Source: CALCTE01 sp045627885
GTDB lineage: Bacteria > Bacillota > Clostridia > Oscillospirales > CAG-272
DNA length: 27,735 nt
Assembly: GCA_045627885.1 (NCBI GenBank)
Contig: JAZQOM010000015.1
Span: 1 to 27,735, forward strand
Direction: 5' to 3'
In this document: positions 16,501-23,365 of the stretch, piece after piece
Layout: each line of letters starts with the position of its first letter
How positions within the stretch are numbered: position 1 is the first letter of the stretch
Made by a program: the position numbers and the translations under genes
The notes under the pieces: model-generated
Told to the model about the DNA's origin: nothing
The model's database searches: none
The model's input: only the letters and a program-made list of their open reading frames with translations

Positions 16501-17153
16501 CGATAAGGGACTACACGGACTTCGGCGCAGGCTTCAAGATTGCGATGCGCGACCTTGAAATAAGGGGCGCGGGAAATGTTCTCGGTGCCGAACAGCACGG
16601 ACAGATAAGTGCCGTCGGCTACGATTTATATGTAAAAATTCTCGACGAAGCCGTCAGAGAACTGAAGATAGAGAGCGGGCAGGCAAAGCCCGCCGACGAG
16701 CCGGCGTTCCGCGAGGTATCGATAGATTTGCCGGTGAACGCATTTATTCCGAAGGACTACATTTTCAGCGAGAGAATGAGGATAGATGTCTACCGCAAGA
16801 TAGCGTCGATAAATTCAAAAGAGGAGATGGAGTCGGTCATAGACGAGCTTTGCGACAGATTTTCCGATATTCCGCCGCAGGTGATGTCGCTTATAGGAGT
16901 TGCCTATGTCCGCAGTCTTGCCATGCGAGCGGGAATAGACTCGGTCAAGATGATGGAGGGAAATATGGTCATTTTTCCTGCAAAGCTCGAGCCGGAAAAG
17001 TGGGGACGCCTTGCGACGGAGAAAAAGTATTACGGAAAAGTATTGCTTTCGCCGTCGGGAATACCGCATATAACCTACAAGATGCAGAAAGAGGACAAAA
17101 ATCGGCATATTAAGGTGCTCGAGGAAATACTTGCGACGATTCTTGCGTATTAG
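13527..17153 (+). CDS. mfd: Transcription-repair coupling factor Mfd
   Basis: This 1208-residue translocase removes RNA polymerase stalled at lesions and recruits UvrA. The N-terminal third (about 1-350) is the UvrB-like module that binds UvrA, with VESKSQYAVRGGIVDVFPNS. The CarD-like RNA polymerase interaction domain lies at about 530-595 (VGDYVVHASYGIGVF). The RecG-like motor follows: Walker A GDVGFGKT (688-695), DEEQRFG (from 789), SATPIPRTL, and the helicase motifs IIETGIDVPNANTLII and QLRGRVGRSSRRAFAY. The TRCF C-terminal domain ends the protein. Length and domains are normal (E. coli Mfd has 1148). The chosen ATG has no strong ribosome site (GTCAGAAAT before it), yet the N-terminus MKRVIDSFKKEKEYERLI looks right. 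Parallel parS-like sites flank the gene. Confidence 0.96.
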   Translation: MKRVIDSFKKEKEYERLISEKTSRRTVSLCGGLSGTAESVFIAALSDDMRLPLVVVCGDETAAARLKTELFSMTEGVYYYPPRDFVLSDYDSASHEWEQIRINALNALTENKCRILITTAEAAMQYTIPKNVLIKRKITLEYGKDADFDGLVDFLAHSGYTRCDMVESKSQYAVRGGIVDVFPNSSDKPVRIEFFGNSVDSLAEFDILTQRREDNIPYLSLCPCKELILDADSSARVLAEIANAEQRCREKLDELATKTAKARKKNASEDKIAELITNSDSKKHTLDSLKNAKVRLQNGMDFPFSDVYMGIIYDKPCSLFEYLPDSASIYIKDLRSVKSAASAYAFRIREAVDSVLEKGLVEGRYAVYSEPENSITDYLAVFGGVVQNNLTSSVGELHYDGLYSFNVKHGAQGGYDLSLLCDDVNHYKRLGYSIYISVSKKEGLEPLAQMLSERGIKAYSDKNYIPAEGEVALVVGRPETGYESPGTKTVLMCDVKAQSEKLKKSPDSFLKAQKREISAKYKNSTQKIISYADLAVGDYVVHASYGIGVFCGVESITDANKITKDYIKIKYAGTDVLFVPVSQLDMVSKYIGAGSDDSKLKLSKLSGTDWSRAKSSVKAQVKDMAKKLVALYAERKNTKGFAFSPDTEWQQEFEASFEYAETDGQLAAINEIKNDMESSSPMDRLLCGDVGFGKTEVALRAAFKAVSDGKQVAILVPTTILAWQHFQTMMQRMNGYPIKIELLNRFVNTKKQDDIIAHIKRGDVDIVVGTHRILQKDIQFKDLGLLIIDEEQRFGVEQKELLKTVFKNVDVLTLSATPIPRTLNMAMSGIRDMSILDEAPQDRYPVQSYVCEYDDGIVFDAISRELARGGQVFYLVNRVSALRNVASHIAQRFPDAAIAFAHGNMDEESLSRIWQALVAGEIDILVCTTIIETGIDVPNANTLIIEHAERMGLSQLHQLRGRVGRSSRRAFAYFTYPSGGTLSEDQTKRLTAIRDYTDFGAGFKIAMRDLEIRGAGNVLGAEQHGQISAVGYDLYVKILDEAVRELKIESGQAKPADEPAFREVSIDLPVNAFIPKDYIFSERMRIDVYRKIASINSKEEMESVIDELCDRFSDIPPQVMSLIGVAYVRSLAMRAGIDSVKMMEGNMVIFPAKLEPEKWGRLATEKKYYGKVLLSPSGIPHITYKMQKEDKNRHIKVLEEILATILAY

Positions 17154-17155
17154 AC

Positions 17156-17171
17156 TGTTCCACGCGGAACA
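17156..17171. promoter_or_regulatory. parS-like centromere site 2
   Basis: TGTTCCACGCGGAACA begins three bases after the mfd stop. It has one difference (C for T at position 10) from the symmetric parS form TGTTCCACGTGGAACA. With the site at 13458 it makes a pair on opposite ends of mfd, about 8.2 kb from oriC. Both copies are intergenic, and both fit TGTTCCAYGYGGAACA. Confidence 0.75.
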
Positions 17172-17242
17172 AATTACCATAATATGGAAATTAAGAGCGC
17201 AATTTGAGCTTTGCGCGGAGAGTTTTTTTCTACCAAATAAAA

Positions 17243-17276
17243 ATAAGGCAGCTTTGCAAACGCAAAGCTGCCTTAT
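17243..17276. terminator. Bidirectional terminator between mfd and the FAD oxidoreductase gene
   Basis: A perfect 15-bp stem ATAAGGCAGCTTTGC (17243-17257) pairs with 17262-17276 around the loop AAAC. The minus strand continues TTTTATTTGG, the plus strand GTTTATTATC. It sits between convergent genes and shares the apical TTTGC-AAAY-GCAAA with the terminators at 5483 and 27518. Confidence 0.85.
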
Positions 17277-17332
17277 GTTTATTATCGGTGCATATTATAG
17301 GCGAATCTGTATGCGCAAAAACCGTTTTTTCG

Positions 17333-18508
17333 TTAAACGCGCATATTGACGCCGTTTGCGGAAAGCTTTTCCTTCAGCTTTTTTATATCCGCCGCTCCGA
17401 AATCATCAAAGAGCGCCGCCGCAGTTCCCGCGGCTTCCCCGCTTACCGCGCAGACGGGAATAGCCCTTGTTATATCCCACATATCGTCCGTGACGGAGAT
17501 ACATCTTCCGGCTACGGCGAGATTTTTTATCTTTTTGCCGTGCAGAGTCGAAAACGGCAGCTCGTATGCGGGCCCTGCCTTGTGCCAGTCGCCGAATGCG
17601 CCGACGCTGTCTTCGTAATGCCTGTCGGTTTCCGAGCTGTCCATCGTGTATACTCCCACGAGCTTTCGGGACATTCTTATCTGCGGAATCGTCGCAACCG
17701 ACGCGATTGCCCTTTTCTCGGAAATGCCGCCGTCCTTCATAAAATGAGAAAGAACATTATCGTGCGAGGAAATTGTCATTTCCGTAAGCTCTTTGCCGTC
17801 AACGCCCCTGTATCTTCTTGCTTCGAGAGGCTCACCGACCAAGTCCGGACTGTTGTCGCAGAATCCGTGCTGAATAAGACCGTAGTTGCCGTTTGCAAAA
17901 AGATAATACCACGCGGCGAGAACATTTCCCTTTTTGTGAACCTCTGTGTCCTCCCCCGCAAATTTGCAGATATCGGCATCTCCCGTGCAGTCAACCACGC
18001 TTTTTGCTTCTGCCGCAAGCCTGCCGCTCTTGTTTTCAAAAATAATGTGCGTAATTTTGCCGCCGTCCGTTTTCGCGTCTACCGCGTAAGAGCCGTACAG
18101 AATCTCAACTCCTGCCGAAATAAGCTCCTTTTCGGCAAGAATTGCAAACATAGAGCCGTTATAGCCGACCATAAATCTGTTGTTTTTCTTTTCTTCGAGA
18201 GTGCCGCCCTCAAGCCACGCTTTGGGATATCTCTGCTCAAAACCGTTTTTTATCGAGAGGCGGAATAATTCCTCGGCTATGCCGAAGGAAAGCTGCCTGC
18301 CGTTTCCGTCGCAGAGCGGCAGATATATTGTTACAAGCCCTATCGTTCCCAAGCCGCCGAGCGTAAATTCCTTTTCCAAAAGCAGAGTTTTTGCGCCGCA
18401 TCTTGCCGCGGCAAGAGCCGCGGAGATTCCCGCAAAGCCGCCGCCGGCGACTACTACATCGTAGCTTCCGTATATATCCGTTTGCCTTGCTTTTTCCGTA
18501 ATTTTCAT
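17333..18508 (-). CDS. FAD-dependent oxidoreductase of unknown substrate
   Basis: This 391-residue flavoprotein has an N-terminal Rossmann dinucleotide motif: YDVVVAGGGFAGISAALAAA (glycines at 22-27) followed by an acidic end of strand two at LLLEKE. GGLGTIGLVTIYLP and the later VVDCTGDADICKFAG are typical of the FAD_oxidored group, which in many gut bacteria contains uncharacterised sugar- or organic-acid-acting dehydrogenases and proteins with a similar fold to succinate dehydrogenase flavoproteins. The C-terminal NLAVAGRCISVTDDMWDITR and VCAVSGEAAGTAAAL complete the FAD site. No signal peptide is seen. GAGG lies 5 nt before the ATG and overlaps the end of the RNase J gene, only 7 bp upstream, so it is co-transcribed and possibly translationally coupled. 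The reaction cannot be read from the sequence. Confidence 0.8.
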   Translation of the reverse strand: MKITEKARQTDIYGSYDVVVAGGGFAGISAALAAARCGAKTLLLEKEFTLGGLGTIGLVTIYLPLCDGNGRQLSFGIAEELFRLSIKNGFEQRYPKAWLEGGTLEEKKNNRFMVGYNGSMFAILAEKELISAGVEILYGSYAVDAKTDGGKITHIIFENKSGRLAAEAKSVVDCTGDADICKFAGEDTEVHKKGNVLAAWYYLFANGNYGLIQHGFCDNSPDLVGEPLEARRYRGVDGKELTEMTISSHDNVLSHFMKDGGISEKRAIASVATIPQIRMSRKLVGVYTMDSSETDRHYEDSVGAFGDWHKAGPAYELPFSTLHGKKIKNLAVAGRCISVTDDMWDITRAIPVCAVSGEAAGTAAALFDDFGAADIKKLKEKLSANGVNMRV

Positions 18509-18515
18509 TTTATCC

Positions 18516-20207
18516 TCACAGATTTACCGTTATCGGAAGAATCATCGGGCGTCTGCCCGTCTTTGTAAACACGAACTTCGCAAGAGCGTCTTTGGTGCGG
18601 TTTTTGAGCTCCGCATCGTCGCATCCGCTGTCGAGAGCTTCGTCAATGACATCGCGGACAACATTTTTTGCTTCGTCCATAAGCTCCTCGGATTCCCTGA
18701 CATATACAAATCCGCGCGAAACGAGGTCGGGACCCGAAATAAGGAGCCCGCTGACGGTATCGACCGCCATAACGATAATGATAAGACCTTCTTCGGACAA
18801 AAGACGCCTGTCGCGCAGCACGATATTTCCGACATCGCCGACGCCGTAGCCGTCAACGAGCAGTTTTCCGGAGCTTACCGAGCCGTTGAACTTCATACCG
18901 CTTTTGTCTATCTCGATTACCTTGCCTATCTCGGATATAAGTATATTTTTTTGCGGAACGCCCATCTGCGCGGCAAGCTCCGCGTGAGATTTGAGGTGCC
19001 TGTATTCGCCGTGTACGGGAACAAAGTACTTCGGCTTTGTGAGGTGAAGCATCAGCTTCAAATCCTCTTGGCAGGCGTGTCCGGAAACATGGACATCCGC
19101 CACCTGATTGTGCAGAACTTTTATTCCGTTGGACATAAGCTCGTTTATGACTTTGTCCACAAATTTTTCGTTGCCGGGGATAGCCGACGCGGAGAAAATC
19201 ACCACATCGTTAGAGCCGAGCTTTATCTTGGAATGCTCGGAGAAAGCCATGCGGTAGAGCGCCGACATGTGTTCTCCCTGAGTTCCCGTCGTAATTATGG
19301 TAATCTGCTCGGGATTGTAGCGGTTGATTTCTCCCACATCAATCAAAAGCCCGTCGGGTACATGAATGTAGCCGAGCCTTGTTGCGACATCGAGAACATT
19401 CACCATGCTTCTGCCGGTGAGCGCGACCTTTCTTCCGTAGCGGATGGACGCGTTAATTATCTGCTGAACGCGATGCACATTCGACGAAAAGGTCGTGATG
19501 ATTATTCTGTTTTGACGGTACTGATTGAATATGTTGTTCAGGTTTTCGCCGACGATGCTCTCGGAGAGGGTGCTTCCCGGGCGCTCCGCGTTTGTGGAAT
19601 CGCTCATAAGGAGCAGAACGCCCTTTGAGCCGAGCTCACCGAATCTTGCGAGGTCGATAGTGCCGTCTATCGGCATCAAATCCACCTTGAAGTCTCCCGT
19701 AAACACGACGGTTCCGTGCGGTGTGCCTATTGCAAAAGCCACGGAATCCGCGATGCTGTGCGTTACATTTATCGTTTCGACCTCAAAAACGCCGAGCTTG
19801 AATTTATCTCCGCCCTTTATAGTCCGCAGGTCAGCGACATCGAGCATCGACGCTTCGTCGAGCTTATGCTCGACTATGCCGAGAGTAAGCGGCGTTCCGT
19901 ATATCGGAACATTCACCTTTTTCAAGAAAAACGGTATGCTTCCGACATGGTCTTCGTGCCCGTGCGTAAGCACAAGCCCGCGAATCTTTTCGGCATTTTT
20001 CTCGAGATACGAAAAATCGGGAATAACGAGGTCGATGCCGAGCATTTCGTCGTCGGGGAACGACACGCCGCAATCTATTATAATAATATCGTCGCCGTAC
20101 TCGAACACCGTCATATTCTTGCCGATTTCGCCGAGTCCGCCGAGAGAAAAAATCTTCAGCTTCTCCCCCGGTGCCGCCTTTTCGTTTGTATTCTTTTTTC
20201 TTGCCAT
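18516..20207 (-). CDS. rnj: Ribonuclease J
   Basis: This 563-residue metallo-beta-lactamase/beta-CASP nuclease is an mRNA-decay and rRNA-processing enzyme with 5'-3' exonuclease and endonuclease activity in Firmicutes. The zinc motif is HGHEDH (82-87), followed by GDFKVDLMPIDG, the beta-CASP motifs SDSTNAERPG and TTFSSNVHRVQQII, TGTQGEHMSALYRMA and PVHGEYRHLKSHAELA. The start is the ATG at 20207 (MARKKNTNEK), preceded by AAGGAGAC; a longer open frame up to 20279 lacks a site and is not conserved-looking. It is single here, without the paralogue pair seen in Bacillus visible in this window. A perfect promoter and a long structured leader precede it, and the FAD oxidoreductase gene follows in the same operon. 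Confidence 0.95.
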   Translation of the reverse strand: MARKKNTNEKAAPGEKLKIFSLGGLGEIGKNMTVFEYGDDIIIIDCGVSFPDDEMLGIDLVIPDFSYLEKNAEKIRGLVLTHGHEDHVGSIPFFLKKVNVPIYGTPLTLGIVEHKLDEASMLDVADLRTIKGGDKFKLGVFEVETINVTHSIADSVAFAIGTPHGTVVFTGDFKVDLMPIDGTIDLARFGELGSKGVLLLMSDSTNAERPGSTLSESIVGENLNNIFNQYRQNRIIITTFSSNVHRVQQIINASIRYGRKVALTGRSMVNVLDVATRLGYIHVPDGLLIDVGEINRYNPEQITIITTGTQGEHMSALYRMAFSEHSKIKLGSNDVVIFSASAIPGNEKFVDKVINELMSNGIKVLHNQVADVHVSGHACQEDLKLMLHLTKPKYFVPVHGEYRHLKSHAELAAQMGVPQKNILISEIGKVIEIDKSGMKFNGSVSSGKLLVDGYGVGDVGNIVLRDRRLLSEEGLIIIVMAVDTVSGLLISGPDLVSRGFVYVRESEELMDEAKNVVRDVIDEALDSGCDDAELKNRTKDALAKFVFTKTGRRPMILPITVNL

Positions 20208-20429
20208 TTTGTCTCCTTTTTGTAAATAATCAAATTCCGTATGTAAGTGCAGTAAAAAAGTCAAAGCATAACAAAGCACGGCGCTTTTTGCGCCATACCG
20301 ATATGGGATTTTCTCAAAAAGAAGGGGTCAGGGCTCGCCCAAACGGAGGGAAAACCGCAAACCGCGCGAACTTTTGCAAAAATCCTTTTGGTTATGTTCT
20401 TTCGTCCCGAACATAATACGCTTGTGCCG
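20208..20429 (-). promoter_or_regulatory. Long structured 5' leader of the RNase J operon
   Basis: From the promoter at 20430-20458 transcription should start near 20423, leaving about 215 nt before the ATG. Close to the 5' end the RNA can form a stem from TTATGTTC and GAACATAA (20392-20399 and 20409-20416, 9-nt loop). Further on there is GGCGC-AAAAA-GCGCC (20280-20294) followed by a U-rich run, and a GC-rich block at 20325-20370. There is no open reading frame with a ribosome site. It may be an autoregulatory leader; that is inference. Confidence 0.5.
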
Positions 20430-20458
20430 ATTATATCACAATTATACTCACTTGTCAA
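20430..20458 (-). promoter_or_regulatory. Consensus promoter of the RNase J operon
   Basis: On the minus strand TTGACA (complement of 20453-20458) and TATAAT (complement of 20430-20435) are separated by 17 bp, with TGA giving an extended -10. All twelve core bases match the consensus. Confidence 0.9.
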
Positions 20459-20510
20459 ATATTATATTCAGGCGCGAAAAATCTCAGCTTCGGCTATTTT
20501 ATATCGGCTA

Positions 20511-20539
20511 TTGACAAGGGCTTGTTTTTGGTATAGAAT
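20511..20539 (+). promoter_or_regulatory. Promoter of the XRE-SDR-ligase-AOS operon
   Basis: TTGACA (20511-20516) and TAGAAT (20534-20539) have a 17-bp spacer. The start of transcription would fall around 20546, about 27 nt before the regulator gene. It diverges from the RNase J promoter, with about 50 bp between the two -35 boxes. Confidence 0.8.
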
Positions 20540-20557
20540 GTTAAAGATTTCTAACAT
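20538..20557. promoter_or_regulatory. Operator-like dyad at the operon start
   Basis: ATGTTA (20538-20543) and TAACAT (20552-20557) form an inverted repeat with an 8-bp spacer, overlapping the end of the -10 and the transcription start. The small XRE protein encoded 16 bp downstream is the obvious candidate ligand, which would make it an autorepressor. Confidence 0.5.
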
Positions 20558-20572
20558 CGGAAAGGTGATAAA

Positions 20573-20773
20573 ATGGCATTTATTTCGTATCTCAAAAATT
20601 TCAGAAAAAAGAAAAAGCTTTCTCAGGCGGAGCTTGCCGAAAAGGTCGGCGTTCGCAGAGAAACGATAGGTATGCTTGAAAAGGGCAAGTACAATCCGTC
20701 CCTCAAGCTTGCCATGAGTATTGCGGCGGTTCTCTGCGTTACGGTAGAGGAGCTGTTCGTATTCACAAGATGA
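20573..20773 (+). CDS. Small XRE-family transcriptional regulator
   Basis: This 66-residue protein is almost entirely a Cro/CI helix-turn-helix: RKKKKLSQAELAEKVGVRRE holds the first helices, followed by TIGMLEKGKYNPSLKLAMSI with the recognition helix and turn. The protein is of the short kind (YozG/HipB-like size) with no ligand domain. GGAAAGGTG lies before the ATG. Its stop codon overlaps the SDR start (ATGA, 20770-20773). As first gene of the operon, directly after an operator-like dyad, it probably controls its own transcription and that of the downstream biosynthetic genes. The signal it senses is not visible. Confidence 0.9.
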   Translation: MAFISYLKNFRKKKKLSQAELAEKVGVRRETIGMLEKGKYNPSLKLAMSIAAVLCVTVEELFVFTR

Positions 20774-21561
20774 TTCGCACGGCGGTAGTTACGGGCGAAG
20801 GCTCGGGAATAGGCAAAGCCTGCGCCGAAGCGCTTGTCAAAGAGGGCTACACGGTTTACGGGCTTTCGAGAACCGACAGAGGCGTTGCCGGAGTAAAGCA
20901 CATCGGCTGTGATGTCACGGATACAAGCGCATTAAAAGCGGCGTTTGCACAGATTAAAGACGAATCGGGCGCCGTCGGACTTCTCGTGACCTGCGCCGGT
21001 ATGGGAGTATCGGGCGCCGTCGAGTTTATCGGAGAGGAAGACACAAAAAGACAGTTTGAGGTCAATCTTTTCGGAACGCTCAACACGGTAAGAGCGGCAC
21101 TGCCGTATATGAGAAAAAATCAAAGCGGCAGAATAATTATGATAAGCTCCGTTGCGGCGGAATATTCGATACCGTTTCAGGTATATTATTCAATGTCGAA
21201 AGCGTCGATAAATTCTCTTGCGGCGGGACTTGCAAACGAGGTAAGGCAATTTGGCATAAGCGTATGTGCTCTTATGCCCGGCGATATAAAGACCGGCTTT
21301 ACCGGCTCGCGGATAAAAGCGCACGAGGGCGACGACATATTCGGCGGAGCGATAACGCGCAGCGTAGCCGTTATGGAGCGCGACGAGCAAAACGGAATGC
21401 CTCCCGAAGCGATAGCAAAAAAAGTAGTTGCACTGTCAAAAAAGAAAAAAGTATCACCTCTTTACACCGCGGGGGCGGCGTATAAGCTGATGGTTTTCGC
21501 AAAACGGATTCTTCCGGCGGCGGCGGTCAACCGCATCGTCGGAATGCTCTACATTAAATAA
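20770..21561 (+). CDS. Classical SDR oxidoreductase (candidate 3-keto reductase)
   Basis: This 263-residue short-chain dehydrogenase has the cofactor motif TGEGSGIG (8-15), CAG (75-77) in place of NNAG, Asn 99, catalytic Ser 127 and the Tyr-x-x-x-Lys pair Y140/K144. An Arg after the second strand (GLSRTD) suggests NADPH. MPGDIKTGF follows as in canonical members. It overlaps the regulator by four bases; a GAGGAG inside that gene about 17 bp upstream can serve for coupled translation. SDRs reduce many ketones. In this operon, next to an alpha-oxoamine synthase, the natural proposal is reduction of a 3-keto sphingoid-type product, as KDSR does in eukaryotes. That assignment is inference; family membership is sure. 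Confidence 0.9.
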   Translation: MIRTAVVTGEGSGIGKACAEALVKEGYTVYGLSRTDRGVAGVKHIGCDVTDTSALKAAFAQIKDESGAVGLLVTCAGMGVSGAVEFIGEEDTKRQFEVNLFGTLNTVRAALPYMRKNQSGRIIMISSVAAEYSIPFQVYYSMSKASINSLAAGLANEVRQFGISVCALMPGDIKTGFTGSRIKAHEGDDIFGGAITRSVAVMERDEQNGMPPEAIAKKVVALSKKKKVSPLYTAGAAYKLMVFAKRILPAAAVNRIVGMLYIK

Positions 21562-21580
21562 CCGAAGGAGAATAGGTACA

Positions 21581-23323
21581 ATGGAAGTAAAAGGAGTAAA
21601 AACACCCTGGTATAAATATATGGGAGACACTCCCATTCATCTCGAATATTTCGGCGGCTCGATGTTTGAGGCGGTCGAAAAGATTGCAAAAGAATATCCG
21701 AATAACACCGCCTTCAAATTTATGGGCAAACGGACTACATATAAGGAGCTTGTCGAAAGAGTAAAGGACTGCGCCCGTTCGCTCAAGACGATAGGCGTCA
21801 GAGAAAATGACAAGGTAACGATAGCGCTCCCGAACTGCCCGCAGGCGATATATATGTTCTATGCGGTAAACCTTGTCGGCGCGATAGGCAATATGATTCA
21901 CCCCCTCTCCGCCGAAAAGGAGATAGAGTTTTACTTAAACGACTCCGAGAGCGTCACGGTTATCACGCTCGACCAATTCTACAACAAGTTTGAGGCAATA
22001 AGAGCAAACACCAAGGTTGTAAACATCATTATCGCAAGAATAAGAGATGCCCTTTCAAAGCCGATTATGGCGGGCTATATGCTCACCGAGGGCAGAAAGA
22101 TAAAGAAGATTCCGGCAGACGCTCCCGTCATTATGTGGAACGATTTTATGCGTCTCGGAAGAGCCTGCTGCTGGAATTATTCCGTCAAGAGAACGGGCGA
22201 CGACCCCGCCGTCATACTTTATTCCGGCGGCACCACCGGCACGACGAAGGGAATATTGCTCACCAACCTGAACTTTAACGCCCTTGCCGCGCAGATTGTC
22301 GCAACCAATCTGATGTTCCGCCCGGGCGACAGAATGCTTGCCGCCATGCCGCTTTTCCACGGCTTCGGACTCGGCGTCTGCATACACTCCATGCTTGCAA
22401 ACGGCGGACAGTGCGTTCTCGTGCCGAGATTTACGGCGCAGAGCTATGCAAAGCTCATAACAAAAGAAAAATGCAACTTCATAGCCGGCGTACCGACGCT
22501 CTATGAGGCGCTTTTAAGACTTGATTCAATGAACAAAGCCGACCTTTCGGCACTAAAGGGCGTGTTCTCCGGCGGAGATTCGCTCTCCCCCGAATTAAAG
22601 AAAAAATTCGACGCCTTTCTCAAGGAGCATAACGCTACAATAAGAATAAGAGAGGGCTACGGCACGACGGAATGCGTAACGGCATCCTGCCTCACTCCCG
22701 TTTCGGACGAGAGAGAGGGAAGCATCGGCATACCGTTCCCCGATACATACTATAAGATAGTAAAGCCCGACACCGAGGAAGAGATTCCCTACGGCAACGA
22801 GGGCGAAATTCTCATCGCAGGGCCTACCGTGATGAAAGAGTACACCAATCACCCTGCCGAAACCGCGGCAACCCTGAGAAAGCACGCCGACGGTCTTACC
22901 TGGATTTACACGGGCGACCTCGGAATTATGGACGAAGACGGCTTTATCTATTTCCGCGGCAGAAGCAAGAGAATGATTATCTCCTCCGGCTACAATGTAT
23001 ATCCCGCACAGCTCGAGAACATAATCGATTCGCACAAATTCGTTCACATGAGCTGCGTCATCGGCGTTCCCGATTCTTACAAGATGCAGAAGGTCAAGGC
23101 ATTTGTAATGCTCAAGCCGGAGATTAAGCCGAGCGAAGCGGTAAAGAAAGAAATTCTCGACTATTGCAGAAAGAATGTCGCAAAGTATGCGATGCCCTAC
23201 GATATCGAGTTTAAGGAGATGCTTCCCAAGACTCTTGTCGGCAAGGTCGCGTACAGAGTTTTGGAGGAAGAAGAGCTTGCGAAGATAGCGGCGCAAAAAG
23301 CAAAAGAAGAAAAAGCCGAGTAA
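21581..23323 (+). CDS. AMP-dependent acyl-CoA or acyl-ACP synthetase
   Basis: This 580-residue ANL-superfamily ligase activates a carboxylic acid with ATP to an acyl-adenylate and passes it to a thiol. All core motifs are intact: P-loop LYSGGTTGTTKGI (213-225), GYGTTE (359-364), YTGDLG (443-448), hinge RGRSKRMIISSGYNVYP (459-475), and the A10 lysine in PKTLVGKV (K555). FHGFGLGVC and ATNLMFRPGD look like long- or medium-chain fatty acid ligases. The C-terminus is lysine/glutamate-rich. AAGGAG before the ATG lies 19 bp after the SDR stop. The following fusion protein has a second, more diverged ligase domain, so this stand-alone enzyme may supply a second acyl chain or acyl-CoA for N-acylation. 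The substrate is not readable. Confidence 0.9.
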   Translation: MEVKGVKTPWYKYMGDTPIHLEYFGGSMFEAVEKIAKEYPNNTAFKFMGKRTTYKELVERVKDCARSLKTIGVRENDKVTIALPNCPQAIYMFYAVNLVGAIGNMIHPLSAEKEIEFYLNDSESVTVITLDQFYNKFEAIRANTKVVNIIIARIRDALSKPIMAGYMLTEGRKIKKIPADAPVIMWNDFMRLGRACCWNYSVKRTGDDPAVILYSGGTTGTTKGILLTNLNFNALAAQIVATNLMFRPGDRMLAAMPLFHGFGLGVCIHSMLANGGQCVLVPRFTAQSYAKLITKEKCNFIAGVPTLYEALLRLDSMNKADLSALKGVFSGGDSLSPELKKKFDAFLKEHNATIRIREGYGTTECVTASCLTPVSDEREGSIGIPFPDTYYKIVKPDTEEEIPYGNEGEILIAGPTVMKEYTNHPAETAATLRKHADGLTWIYTGDLGIMDEDGFIYFRGRSKRMIISSGYNVYPAQLENIIDSHKFVHMSCVIGVPDSYKMQKVKAFVMLKPEIKPSEAVKKEILDYCRKNVAKYAMPYDIEFKEMLPKTLVGKVAYRVLEEEELAKIAAQKAKEEKAE

Positions 23324-23365
23324 TACGGCAAAAAATCACATTATTTCAGGAAAGAGGTCTTTTCG

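Noticed and set aside
17204..18268. 354-residue plus-strand open frame after mfd
   Set aside because: It crosses a bidirectional terminator and then runs antisense to the FAD oxidoreductase gene, which has convincing motifs and a ribosome site.
20208..20279. 24-codon N-terminal extension of RNase J
   Set aside because: The upstream ATG lacks a ribosome site, while the ATG at 20207 follows AAGGAGAC and gives the usual protein start.
20392..20416. TTATGTTC-N9-GAACATAA as a LexA (SOS) operator
   Set aside because: The Gram-positive LexA box has GAAC first and GTTC second with a short 4-bp spacer. Here the half-sites are in the opposite order with a 9-bp gap, and they lie inside the transcribed RNase J leader, so an RNA hairpin is more likely.
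22131..22145. TATGTGGAACG as a third parS-like site
   Set aside because: Only one half-site is present, it lies inside the ligase coding sequence, and the opposite half has no TGTTCCA.
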